Of a DNA stretch of 64,000 bases, positions 12,442 through 23,870 are shown piece after piece. The stretch lies in assembly GCA_026874595.1 (NCBI GenBank), contig CM049314.1, positions 54,855,812 to 54,919,811 of the forward strand, given 5' to 3'. This DNA is from Sipunculus nudus (taxonomy: Eukaryota; Annelida; Sipuncula; Golfingiida; Sipunculidae). The notes beneath the pieces are model-generated. The model was not told where the DNA came from. It saw only the letters and a list, made by a program, of their open reading frames with translations, and ran no database searches. The stretch's first letter is position 1; each line of letters begins with the position of its first letter. A program made the translations under genes and the position numbers.

Positions 12442-13335
12442 TTTAGCTCAGCTGACTTCCAGTCATGCTGTGCTATAGGGATGGGACTTTGTCCGTCGTC
12501 CTTCCGTAAGACCGTCCGGCCGGCCGGCCGTCCATTAGAAGAGCACAAATCGTAACTGAAATGGCTAGGATCATGAACCCTATGCAGTCGTAGAAGTTCT
12601 AAAAAGATCTCCTTGTAAACCTGAAATGAGGTCACTGCGACATATATTCTCCGAGTTACGGGGTGTGTTTGCACCCCCCAGAATTAACCCTTAAAAGCCA
12701 AAATTTTCATCCCAAACCTTCCATCTTTCACATACAGCTCACCTACCAACAAGGGAAGAACCATAATTATTTTGAGGTCACTAAGGTCAAAGGTCAAGGT
12801 CACAGGATACAACTTCTTTGTAAAGCTTGTGGATCCATTTTAAGCCACACCTTTCATCCCAATCCTTTGATCTTTCACATATGGCTTACCTACCAAGTGG
12901 GAGAAGAATCCAATATATTTTGAGGTCACAAGGTCAAAGGTCAAGGCCAGAGGATCCCCTTCTTTAGAAAGGTTGTGGACACATTTCAAGCTAGACTTTT
13001 TATTCCAAACCTTTCAGCACCGATATATCGCTTCTCTGCCAACAGGGGAAAAGACCTGTTGATTTTCAGGTTAAAGGTCAAGTTCACAGCACCCACTTCT
13101 TGCGTGGAGTCATTTTAAGGCAAACTTTTCAATTGATACCTTCCATCTGTCATATATGGCTTACCTACCAATAGGGGAAGAAACCTGTTTATGTTGAGTT
13201 CAAAAGGCCAGAGGTCAAGGTCACAATACTAACTTATTCAAAATGTTTGTGAACATATTTCAAGCTAAACTATTCATCCCAAACCTTCAGTCTTTCACAT
13301 ATGCCTCATCTATGCATCACTCTATTTGTGATTAC
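12437..13335 (+). mobile_element. Modular hairpin-ended element B, tail missing
   Basis: The head TTTTTAGCTCAGCTGACTTC (12437) and the following 900 bases match element A closely. That includes the CCGGCC/CCGTCC stretch, the head module and four AGGTCA monomers (near 12785, 12930, 13073 and 13206). Similarity stops near 13330, in the same monomer where element A continues. No tail is found before the next element, which runs in the opposite direction. Confidence 0.6.
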
Positions 13336-13399
13336 ATAACATCATCCACAACACACTGTTAAACTAGGCTGGCTGATGTGAATAATACTTGACATGGTG

Positions 13400-14055
13400 T
13401 CTCAAAACTTGAATAAAAGCTACTTTTTTTCAATCAATTCCTTTGAAAATGCAGATTTGAAAAGATTGAATCCTTATGAATACATGCTGTGAAAATTAAA
13501 TCAACAATGCGTACAAGGAAAAAAACGTGCCTTGGCCAAAGTTGGACAAAATTTAAGGCACTGATTTATTATTAATGCTAATAACTTAAAATGTTGGCAA
13601 AAATCAGATCTAATTTTGAGTACACAATTGAATCTTGATTAAATAAAGTTATATCCCTGAAAAAAGGCTCTAGCTTCAACAATTCTCATGTTAAATGGGT
13701 AAATATATTTCCTAATTTTTTACAAAGTGAATAATGTTTGGGCAGAAGAATATGTATATTAAAACTGATAAAAAAAGATCGGTGGTTTTGATATCAGGCA
13801 GACTTGAAGTGTAACAATGGGTCTTTAATGAAAAATTGAGGTTTTTCTTTAATATCTTGGGGAAGTAAGACCTAGTGACCCCATTTTTTGGTATGGTAGG
13901 AGATTTTGGGGACATCTTACTGTATGCAAAATCTTGGATTCGTAGGTCCAGTGGTTTGAAAACGTGCCCTGTTAACGGCCGGCCGGATGGACAACGGACA
14001 AAGGACCATGACTATAGCTCAGATGACTTACATTCAGCTGAGCTAAAATCTTTTC
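13400..14055 (-). mobile_element. Modular element D, tail missing
   Basis: Read on the minus strand, this begins at 14055 with the family head (TTTTAGCTCAGCTGAATGTA), a GTCCATCCGGCC stretch and CACGTTTTCAAACC. It then follows the interior of element C at 3.3-3.96 kb. The similarity ends near 13420. It lies back-to-front against element B, so the two heads face outwards and both tails are missing. Confidence 0.6.
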
Positions 14056-14953
14056 TTTAGTGGAATATTCTGTCAAATATTAAAATACACAATGTTCAAA
14101 AGTGTGCTTGACCACTATCATCGGTCTAAAAGCAGTATAAATATAGTTTACATTCTATGAAGTATGCCCATTACATTTAATTAAAAAAAAATTTTAATCG
14201 ATTTCATTAAAAAAATATGATTTAAATCAAATAAATCCAATTTTTTTTTAATAAAAACAATCAACAACCCTGAATATGAGAGCAACTAGGTGTCGCCCTA
14301 GACAAATATTGAGATATATCTCAGTACTCAGTTTATTTATTTGTTAAATACAAGTATAACAAATAGCTTCATTGTGCGACGTGCCCCTTATCTGGACTAT
14401 GAGCACATATATAAAGATCGCGCTAGTTGCATGAATAGCGTGTGTATCTAAATAAGTCAGGGGTGGTTTCGCATATTCCTCACTTATGCTAGACTGTTAA
14501 AAATTAATAATATATCAGTTTTTATAGAAACATCATAGGTGTACATTCGGCTGAATTTGCTATGAATTGGGAGGTGCTCTAATATCCGTACATCTAAATT
14601 AATTGTATTAGCAGTCATCTGTGCAAGTTACTCCTATTTTTATCTGGTTACTAGTAACAAAAGTTCAAAGACTAACCCATCTCAATCATTGGAATATTTC
14701 ATCATTTCTACATATTGTGTTTTGAAGTTTGCATTTGTTGGATGCATGAAAAGCATACCTTGTGAATGAACTTCATGAATGAACTAATATTAAGACATTT
14801 AATATAACATTTAGACAGAGCCGTTCAGAATAAGGGTCATACATGTACGAGGGATCATGTAAATAAAGGTGTAGGGTTTGCTTATATATATTATATTCTC
14901 GCTTGAATATTCATATCATATATTTCTGTTCTGTTTGCAAATAAATTAGGTGT
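14056..14953. other. AT-rich intergenic stretch upstream of the TRIM-like gene
   Basis: There is no open frame of interest and no strong repeat. The last bases before the ATG (CAAATAAATTAG at 14938-14949) could be a 3' splice site of a 5'-UTR intron. A TATA-like TATATATATTATATT string lies near 14884-14898. Neither can be confirmed. Confidence 0.4.
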
Positions 14954-15986
14954 ATGATGGCAACGGGAGGTAGTGATGAAAGCCACCTTTTCAATTGCCC
15001 AATCTGCTTTAACAAAAAGCAGAATCGGAATCCCCGAGGGCTTCCCTGTCAACATTCCTTCTGTATGGAATGCTTGATTTCCTGGCATCAAAGTCGTGTC
15101 AGTAAAAGGGGCGAGTTACCTGGGAACATAGAGTGTCCTGTGTGCCGACAGAGTTCGAAATTACCTTCAAACGGCATCGAAGGTCTTCCTAAAGATTTTA
15201 AGGTTAATGAAGCAGCGGAACTGATGGACAAACTTTCGGTACTTGGTCCATGTCTGTGCCAGGTATGTTCCAAAACAGGTGTTTCTAAACCTGTAGAAGC
15301 ACTATGTAATGACTGCTCCCGACGCTTCTGCGCCGAATGTGCAATAGAGCATACACAAAATAGGATATTCATGCGTCATTCACTGGTGCATGATTTGTGC
15401 AGAAGGCATGGTGCAGAAGCAAAATATGTTTGCCTTGATTGCTTTGAAAACCTCTGCAAGGATTGTGCAATCGGGCAGGTACATAAACATCACAGCATGT
15501 GCAGTGTAAAGGACAGTCATACAGAAATTTCTAATTTGCTGAGAAAACTGGTAGACGATAAAGAAAGGGAAGTGTCGTTTCAATTTTGCGTACTGCACAT
15601 CATGATTTTCGACGCAAAGGATACAAATGAAAAAAATCACAAAAGACTTTCTTAGGCAGTGGGAGGAAGAAAAAGCAAAATTGGATGATCATATGAAACA
15701 GCTTATACGAAGGCATGAGGAGCATCACAGTAAAGATATAGAAGACATCTTTCGCCCGTCCAGTGAAGAGTTCGGTCGTGCGTGTCTCTCCATTGATAAA
15801 GCGAAAACGTTAACATCAACAGGAAGATTCGATAACTTGTCTGATGTCAAAGCAGTATATACAGAGCTTAAGAGCGTTAAAGGGCCTGATATCCCTACAC
15901 ACTTTTTTACTTGTTCTCTGAACAACGATAAAACTTTAGTTACTGCAATAAAGAAGCGTACATATTTACATGCCGTTCACCAGTGA
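14954..15986 (+). pseudogene. TRIM-like RING/B-box gene with frameshift
   Basis: The frame opens at 14954 (MMATGGSDES) and encodes a C3HC4 RING (C15, C18, C32, H34, C37, C40, C61, C64; CPICF and CPVCRQ). A B-box1 follows at about residues 102-142 and a B-box2 at about 149-183 (RRHGAEAKYVCLDCFENLC). Such proteins are typically E3 ubiquitin ligases or scaffolds. After residue 207 the frame loses family character and stops at 15655. The coiled coil then resumes in another frame (15627-15986: DFLRQWEEEKAKLDDHMKQL), ending at VHQ without a B30.2 or NHL domain. The 60-90 bases between are too short for a normal intron. The break is therefore a pair of small indels: a decayed gene, or an assembly error in a C-terminally short TRIM. 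I favour a young pseudogene because three further broken copies follow on the same strand. Confidence 0.75.
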
Positions 15987-16734
15987 TGCAAACAAATGTA
16001 AATATAAGAAGCGATTCACACAACGATGCCCATTAATTCAAATGTGTACATTGATAAATATAAAAAGTTGCGTGTATATCTAAATGAACATGAACAATTC
16101 GAACTGATCAGCAAGAGCAGGCTTACGATGTTGGTTGATATATGCATGCTTTAACTAAGATCCCTTTGTTTGTTCTGTAATTTACAGGCTGTTGTTATAT
16201 TGTAAAATGCCCTAATTGATAAATATATTGTTGTTAATCACTGCTTATGTGGTACAATACCATACATTTAAAAATGTATTATATGGTATATCTCATAAAC
16301 GGGCAAGAAGTCATTATTTTAGAGATTAAAAATAAATTGCAATATATCGTGTTACCCAACTGTGAGAATAGATATGATCTATCTGGATGCTAGATTTATC
16401 CGACTGATGTAATTGTAAAATTATTCAAAGAGAAACATATGCAACAAATAGTTTATCATATATTATATGCTTTGCAGCTGGATAGGCAGAATAGCTCTTC
16501 ATGATGCCTTATCAACTGACCAGATCTAACGTGCACAGGCACACAATTGCGTTCGATGTGGTTATTTGTATCTGCCCTTAGATAACAATGCAAGATAATT
16601 AGGAATTCGTTATACTGAAGTCAGGATGTCTGACAAACAATTTATCTAAAACCCAGAGTATATAAAAAGGAGTAACTGATTAACTAATAATGTGCTGGTG
16701 ATTGCCTGTATCAAATATTGTGATAAAAGACCTC
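15987..16734. other. Intergenic, no feature seen
   Basis: AT-rich sequence downstream of the TRIM-like copy. No B30.2, NHL or filamin-like exon was found that would complete it. No repeat was recognised. Confidence 0.5.
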
Positions 16735-16975
16735 TCTTAGACTGGCCCAGTCAATGAAATTACTCTTAATTGTTGCCTATGACAGAGAAATCAAACGTTC
16801 TCTCACTGTATCGCACTCGCGGCTACTTATATAATTACCACTCTCTGACCCTCTTATTTCATCGACTGGTAATCTTGGTCGTACCGGACAGTCAGCGACA
16901 CATCACCGCCTCGCTGAACTAAGGTCTTTCCCAGTGACGTTAGGAGTAATGATAGTGGTCTTTCCCAGAATCTTT
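16735..16975 (+). repeat. Dispersed repeat, inverted partner at 60.55-60.81 kb
   Basis: About 240 bases match the reverse complement of 60550-60810. Shared strings are GACAGAGAAATCAAACGTTC, ACATCACCGCCTCGCTGAAC, TAAGGTCTTTCCC and GGTCTTTCCCAGAA. The match has small gaps. It is non-coding and of unknown class. Confidence 0.65.
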
Positions 16976-17744
16976 TTTTCAAAACCTACATGGTTAATCC
17001 AGTAACCGCCTATTGTGGGCTTAACTTGCTATTTATATTCTCATTTAATCAGTCTTAATATTTATAGGTCCTCGGCTATTTCGAGTACGGCAAGACTTTC
17101 AAGACTGTATATATAACCCTCAGCCTCAGTGAGTCAGTGTGTCACCGTTTATCTGACCGTCGCCTTTCAAAGCAGGCCGGTTTCTAGCTCAGCCAATCAG
17201 CATGAGATATTCAGGTCCACACGCGACGAACGCAGTCAAACTGTAATTCATGTACCGGCTGGCTGAACCGATCACGACGATCAGCGTGTTGGCAACTTGT
17301 CAGTGGCAAGACTTTCAAGTGTTACTTGAACACTAACAAATACACAGTACAAAATCGATGCGACAGTGTCTACAATGCACTTAAATTTGGCCTATGGACC
17401 GTAATGTTCGAACAGCAGAGATACATCATAGGACACGAAGGTCCATGTATAGACTTTCTGAAAACATAAATTCAGTGCGAATGTTACCAAGGGGGTTTAG
17501 CTGTCTATTGCCCATGGGACCGCCGTTAGCGTCCTCATAACAACGTTGCCATCCACGGGAGGCGTGACGGCCTGATATGCAAATGCAAGGGAATCGTCAG
17601 GTCCCTTGTGACGCCCCAATATGCGAATATCAGGGATTCACCATACGGACTTTACAGGGCTTTAGTGAGTTACGTGTATCGGTACATGGAATCGCGTTTT
17701 ATTTTAAGCATTTAAGTATTAAACGTAAATACACTAAAGCCCAG
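16976..17744. other. Intergenic, no gene recognised
   Basis: The string CAAGACTTTCAAG occurs twice, near 17090 and 17309. The open frame from 17577 runs into the TRIM-tail relic that follows, but its first 55 codons have no similarity I recognise. Confidence 0.4.
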
Positions 17745-17835
17745 GCAGGGCTAGACCTCTCTGAAACATACACAGAGCGGTACACCGGTGTACCGATAGA
17801 TGTAGTTGCTGTGATTGGTTCAAAGGTAACACCCA
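17745..17835 (+). pseudogene. Possible TRIM C-terminal relic
   Basis: The stretch from TACACAGAGCGGTACACC to GGTTCAAAGGTAACACCCAGG aligns, with two or three one-base gaps, to the end of the TRIM relic near 26770-26850 (GATTGGTTCAAAGGTGACAC is the best shared block). It lacks RING, B-box and coiled coil. It is therefore a short isolated tail piece, perhaps from a copy whose 5' part has been lost. Chance similarity is possible because the alignment is under 100 bases. Confidence 0.35.
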
Positions 17836-18265
17836 GGCCTACACCGACCCCCTTGGTATTAACAGTCAAAATCACCTTGTTTCGCCTAGGTCTTGCATTA
17901 GGTTACAGTTATATGTCCTTTTGTTGTACAATATGTGTATCTTTATAAGATCCCTTCGTTAAAATATACTTTTTTTGTAGATGTTAGCAATATTACACAT
18001 AGATTTTCTAAATGTTTTATTGTTTTTATTATTTACAAAGGTTTCGTTCATCATTTCGCATGGTTGTATACTGCGGTAAAGGAAGGCACTCTGAAAAAAT
18101 GTATAGATTTTGTCTTCCGAATTGTATATTCAGTAAATTAAATACTAAGAGAATTTTATTTAATGAAATAACACATAATGATTCCATCTGATTGTTCATT
18201 CTTGTACCTTAAAGGGTACATTACACTGCTATTAAAACAAGTAAAAGCGCATTCATACCAAATAT

Positions 18266-18557
18266 CAAATACTTTTTCTAAATGGTCATTACGGGGACAA
18301 CAGAAAGAAATATCATGTTAATATGCAAATTCACTTTGTTGATAATATTGTTATCTTTGAAATCATTGTAAAACAGTGTTTCTTGGGATTGTGTGGACGG
18401 GAAGAATACTTCAAATACTTTTTCTAAATGGTCATAACGGGGACAACAGAAAGAAATATCATGTTGAATATGCAAATTCACTTTGTTGATAATATTGTTA
18501 TCTTTGAAATCATTGTAAAACAGTGTTTCTTGGGATTGTGTGGACGGGAAGATTATT
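18266..18557. repeat. 146-bp tandem duplication
   Basis: CAAATACTTTTTCTAAATGG starts at 18266 and again at 18412, and the two 146-base copies are almost identical. They differ by a few substitutions and one indel in the first 80 bases. The duplication is non-coding and looks recent. Confidence 0.85.
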
Positions 18558-19398
18558 CTTAGAAGCTCTGGGAGTTATCATGTGAAGTCAACTTGTGTTT
18601 GGAGTGTTTGAACTCCATGAATGGATTTCTCCATTTATTCATTATATGTAATTAAATGCGAATAAGCAGCCTGACAATTATTATTATTAAAAACTCCAGT
18701 TGATATTCTGAAGTTGTGAAATAAATATGTTTGTATTTGTGATTGTGTATTTTCATAATGTAACAATGCCATATTTTTGTGTAAGAAAGTCATAACGCAT
18801 GTAAAATACTGCCAGGTGTCAGAAGTGTCAAACGTATACCACTAAAGAAAAAGATTATAATCAATTACATTATTGCAAAATCTATTAAAAATAATCCATG
18901 TTTCTTTGGTAATTATTTAAGGTGTTTAAAGAGAGGGAGGAAACCCTGTAAAACATACAGTGTAAACCCGCAGCTATGTGTATGTTTATTTGCATTATTA
19001 AATCAGTATTGAAATCGGCATCACAAATGTCGCGTAAGCTACGGGAAGGTTAGTTTCGTTTTGAGTTTAGTTGAATGTAGACGTTTTATTCTTGTCCTAG
19101 AATACACATATTGCAAGACATATCAGGCATGTTATTCATCAACGACTGATTTTCGACTGATAATAAAATATTTTGGAACTCGGATGTAATAATATGCTAT
19201 TGTTCACTATATATAACAAAAATGTGCGATATGTCAAAATTGCTACCGTTTGTTTGGTATAGTGATATTCTTCATAATAAATGTGGTAATTGTGTAGTTA
19301 AGGGGTTTTTTGGTAAAGCCGTATTTTGACAATATTGGCAGGTATTATAATTATAATTAACATATGTATAATAATGCCAAAATAAGGGTTATTTATCG

Positions 19399-19468
<70 letters not shown>

Positions 19469-19853
19469 GAGAGAGAGAGAGGATATTTTAATAAAAGCAC
19501 CGTTAAATTGGACAAATGAAGTGGAAACTTGTGTATTCCGCCATAACGTCGTTCTAGAGCATTAAACTAGAGCATTCAAACACATAATTACATGTTTAAC
19601 GCCTCATTTTCAAGGTAAAAACAGGAAACGTATGTCTTATATTTAATATTATCTTATATTAAAACCTTACCTCATTATATTAAGTATAATCGTTTCGTAT
19701 CCACTATTAAAAGTATAATGTCCGGTGATACTTCAAAACAATCATGATATTATGGGATATCAATGATTGTAAGAATAAGCCAATCATATTCGTTCTCACA
19801 AAATGAGGACTAATAACACATTGCAAGTATAACACAAAATTGCTTGTATGCAG

Positions 19854-19894
<41 letters not shown>

Positions 19895-20339
19895 TTAACA
19901 AATATTTTAGTAATATAAGAACGTATATACATATATAAAACAAGAATGGAAATAGTGAATGGCGTTTGCATATGCATGATGATGACGTATGATCACGCAG
20001 TTTATGAAACAAGTATTTCTATTGGTTGATAAGAGATCTGTAATAGGATGTAAACATTTAACTACATAAGCGGGAAAATTGGATTAATTGTATGGATATT
20101 AATTAGTTTATATCATATGTAGGTATGTAACACATTACTTACATATTTTATGATATTATATATGGATATTAAGTATTTGCAGCTAGTATTTACCGAGTAA
20201 ATATTTACAGCATATTAAGTACCACTCCCGGTTTCAGTCGAACGTATCAAAATATGGCGGACATTCATTTTACATACAGTTTTACCGTCCCAAAATGGTA
20301 TTTTATAATCCTTTGATAAGTAAAATATTAATAGAAATA
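18558..20339. other. AT-rich intergenic with compound microsatellites
   Basis: A compound (TA)n(GA)n(CAGA)n(GA)n tract lies at 19399-19481. A (TA)n tract lies at about 19857-19891. No exon was recognised. The ORF-like minus-strand translation at 19707-20012 runs through the (TA)n tract and is not a gene. Confidence 0.6.
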
Positions 20340-21802
20340 CATAAAAATTGTAACCGCTGACCGTAGAAGCCTATAACTCAATATCTAGGGAGTTCCATAA
20401 AAAAAATCTCCATAGAAACCTGAAATTGGGTTACCCCGACCTATATCCTCCGAGCTATGGGGCTTGTAAGTAACCCCAAAAATAATAAGAAAATTGATAC
20501 AAAACCTCCAATATCTTGATAATTAAAGCATGGATTGTCATGAATCTTGCCTTGAATATTGACCATGACTAGTTTTGTCATTACCGAAAAGTGGTGGCGC
20601 CACCTATATTTTTTCTTATTTTTACGAATATTTGTCTATTTTTTTTTACTATAAAATGACAACAATTATGTCACTTTCTCAGCTATGATTCCATCTAGTG
20701 TCCCAAAACCTGGTGTGTTTATTGATCACAAGTGGATGCCGTATAGTAATCACCCTGTCCAACCAAACTAATTTGTTTCCAGATGATAACTCCAGGTTGG
20801 ATTGACATATGGATTTCAAACATGACTTACACATGGCCCACCACTAAAGAAAGAACTTGTATGATTTTTGGGTCATGAGGTCAAAGGTCAAGGTCACAAG
20901 GCTCACTTATTTAAAAAGATTATGGCTGCATTTTAAGCAAGCTTTTCATCCCAATTTTTCCATCTTGCACATTTAGCTAAATTGCCAGTTCGGGGAGAGC
21001 ATAAATGTTTTTGGGGTCACAAGGTCAAAGGTCAAGGTCACATGGGCCATCTGTTCACAAGTTAGTTTTCAGATGATAACTCCAGTTTAGTTTGACATAT
21101 TGGTTTCAAACTTAACTTATGTATGGCTCACCACTGAAGTAAGAACACTGTCGATTTTAAGGACCAATGGTCAACGGTCAAGGTCACATGACCCATTTCT
21201 TCAAAAGGAATGTGTATGCATTTCAAGCCAAACTTTTCATCACAAACCTTCCATCTTCAATATATTACTCACATGCCAATAGGGGAAGATTCTTTTCGAT
21301 CTGGGGTCAAAGGTCACGGTCACAGGCCCATCCATTCACAAATTAGTTTATGGATGATAATTGTGCTTTGTCTAGACAGATTGGCTTCACACTTGATTTA
21401 TTAAGACCCACCACTTAAGTAGGAAACATTTTGATTTTCGGGGTCTGGAGGTCAAAGGTGAAGGTCACAGTAGCTACATCTTTAAAATGATTGTGGATGC
21501 ACTGTAAAACAAACTTTTTATCCCAAACTTCCCATCTTTCATAGATGGCTTACTTGCCCAAAGTGGAAGAAATCTGTAGATTTTGAGGTTACCTAGTCAG
21601 AGGTCAGGGTCACTGGAACCATTTTTTTTAAAAGATTGTTACAATAATCTAATTGCTGCAAGTTCAAGAATAACAAGTTCTCAGATTTTTTTGTCACAAG
21701 GTCATTGGTTAAGGTCACAGGACCGTCATTCTGAAAAATTTCTTTCAAAATATCCTTATTCACAAATTCAGCTGAGCGTTGAGACCTCTGGGTCCCTAGT
21801 TT
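20340..21802 (+). mobile_element. Modular element E, head truncated
   Basis: The copy begins inside the head module (AAAATTGTAACC at about 20344, then TCTCCATAGAAACCTGAAAT and CCTCCGAGCTATGGGG). It carries the palindrome GGTGGCGCCACC at about 20602, as in the array at 29.5-33.5 kb. From about 20870 it has six or seven AGGTCA monomers about 145 bases apart. The tail CAGCTGAGC, GACCTCTGGGTC, CCTAGTTT ends at about 21802. It joins both interior modules in one copy, which links the AGGTCA-type and GGTGGCGCCACC-type elements into one family. Confidence 0.6.
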
Positions 21803-21882
21803 ATATAATGTAAAAGAATGATAAAACAATATGGCATATATTCCGATTTTTATATCCTGACGTGAGCAACGTACTGAATAAC

Positions 21883-22396
21883 GTAATGGCGGACGAACAG
21901 AAAAAAGTCGATATTTCCGATGTTCAACACATTGTTATTCCAAAACAAACGGACAATTCATTTTCGGATCATGTTTTTGTTGAAGATTTATGTTGAAGAG
22001 CATGGAGCTGAAGTGGAATACATATGTTCTGACTGTTTTGAAAAACTTTGTGTTGACTCTGTAATGGCGGACGAACACCGGGATCATAACATGTTTAAAA
22101 GGATATATTAGTGCAGAGAAAATAACCACATGCTGCAGCGTGATGTGGATAAAAGAACAGCCGAATTAGACGAAATAAGCAAACTGATGGATAGAAAAAG
22201 CAAGACTATCAAATTCAGAAGCAAAAAAATAAGCAGAACCTTCTGGCTTTTTTGGGAAGAGCAGACGAAAAAATCGATTCGCACATAAAAGATTTGATAA
22301 TGGAACATGAAAAGCACCATTATTCCGAAATAGACATATTCTATAAACAGTTTGAACACAATGACACTAGCAAGAACTCTATACTTGGTACATAAT
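21883..22396 (+). pseudogene. TRIM-like relic (B-box2 and coiled coil)
   Basis: HGAEVEYICSDCFEKLCVD (from about 22000) is a B-box2 closely like residues 152-170 of the 15-kb copy. The frame stops at 22109-22111. Coiled-coil sequence continues in other frames as QRDVDKRTAELDEISKLMD and, after another shift, LGRADEKIDSHIKDLIMEHE, then KHHYSEIDIF, ending at 22396. There is no RING. The 17-base string GTAATGGCGGACGAACA occurs both at 21883-21899 and inside the B-box at 22061-22077. The modular element E ends only about 80 bases upstream and may have replaced the 5' half. Confidence 0.75.
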
Positions 22397-23664
22397 TTTA
22401 TGTACATAATGTCTATAATGTCATTTTTGTTAAAAGAGCAACACTTAAATTGTTTATGTGTTATTTTTTTGTCTTTTAGAATTCGCGTCTGAGTTATTTG
22501 TCTTACTGTCCGTTGGTCAGATTTGCCGATTGAAAGAGGGCCGTAACACGTGTGTGTGTGGCAATGTATTTCATGAAGCAGAAACGAGTATTAGCCTTGT
22601 CCAGACTAATGATTTCATTTGAAGGAAAACTTTCCATGTTATATGTAGTTTCCTCTTTCACACCCAGATAATGACAGTATGTATTGGTGCATGGTGGAAT
22701 GATGTCGTTAATGACCAAATGACTGACAAAAATATGCGGACAAGCAAGGGAAGTAAGAGTTTCGCCCGATGATGTACAAAAGTCTGATACTTTTCTCCAT
22801 CAGACGGATACATAAGCATGAGTGGTAGACAGAGCAAAGTCTGTGATTTCTGATATCTGAAGTTTCAGACAGAAGTATGGGACTGTGATTTATCAAAGAA
22901 GCGATTGAAAATAGCTACAGAACTTACAGAACTTTGTTTACAGTTATTTGTGAGTTGTCCTCACCGCCTGACTCAAGACCCAGGACTTGGGAGAATGAAG
23001 AAGCTTTGCGACGTAGAGATTACTATACCAAGAAATGTATTGTGCGCGGAGAATCAGTAGTATTGATGTTAGGATGACAAAGAGCGTATTCTCCGAGGAA
23101 GGTTCGGATTGAACTGTTTGCCTAACACTATTTTGTGTCTTCACGGAATATTGTTCAAGGATTACAAAAAAAACCACCAAAATTCCCATTCTGGGACCAT
23201 ATCATGGAACATAGAGTAAACAATTTAGGTAAACTAATCAGATAAATTAAATAGTGGCCCCCGAAAAATATATATTAAATTGTATAAGAAAGCATTTGTG
23301 TAAATGACTGGACACGACGTAAGCTCCTTTCTGGATTTAACACGCCCATTCGACTTTTCATATATCTCCCATACATTCTCAAATGGATTATATGTCATAA
23401 GATATGTGAGCTTCATTCTGACATTAAACTTTATTTATCGTAAAATTTATTTATCTAATAGCAGGTGTAAACCATGTGTTTTGAAGGGGACCAATCGTTG
23501 TATAAGTGTATCTAATCATTATTAATGATAATCAAGAGTAAAAATGGCAAAGCCCAGGTTAGGTGAGGTAGTACACAGGATCTGTTATAAAAGGCCATAT
23601 AATAAGATCTCTCCTGAAGATTCACTGATTTTTCTGATCGGTAGGAAACAAACTTCAAGTTAGG
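22397..23664. other. Intergenic, no gene recognised
   Basis: Several open frames of 60-80 codons on both strands show no domain, cysteine pattern or signal peptide. A GT-rich run lies near 22545-22560. Confidence 0.4.
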
Positions 23665-23870
23665 GGCCTGAGCTGTCGAGTGGCAAAAGGCTTGGCTCTG
23701 TCCGCTAGCATCCCGGATTTGATCCCTGGAATCATTAATGAGAATGGTTTTTAGTGGCCTGTCCAGACCTGTACAGACTACCAAACGCCGACATCCAAGC
23801 CATGGACAGTGCCTCGTATTGGTTATTATGGCTATAGTTGTACAATCCATGTTAAATAAATTAATTTTCT
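23665..23870 (+). repeat. Decayed tRNA-derived SINE-like sequence
   Basis: GAGCTGTCGAGTGGCAAAAG resembles a tRNA A-box region, and GGATTTGATCCC about 45 bases later resembles a B box (consensus GGTTCRANNCC). The body continues to about 23870. It is called on two promoter boxes only. Confidence 0.35.
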
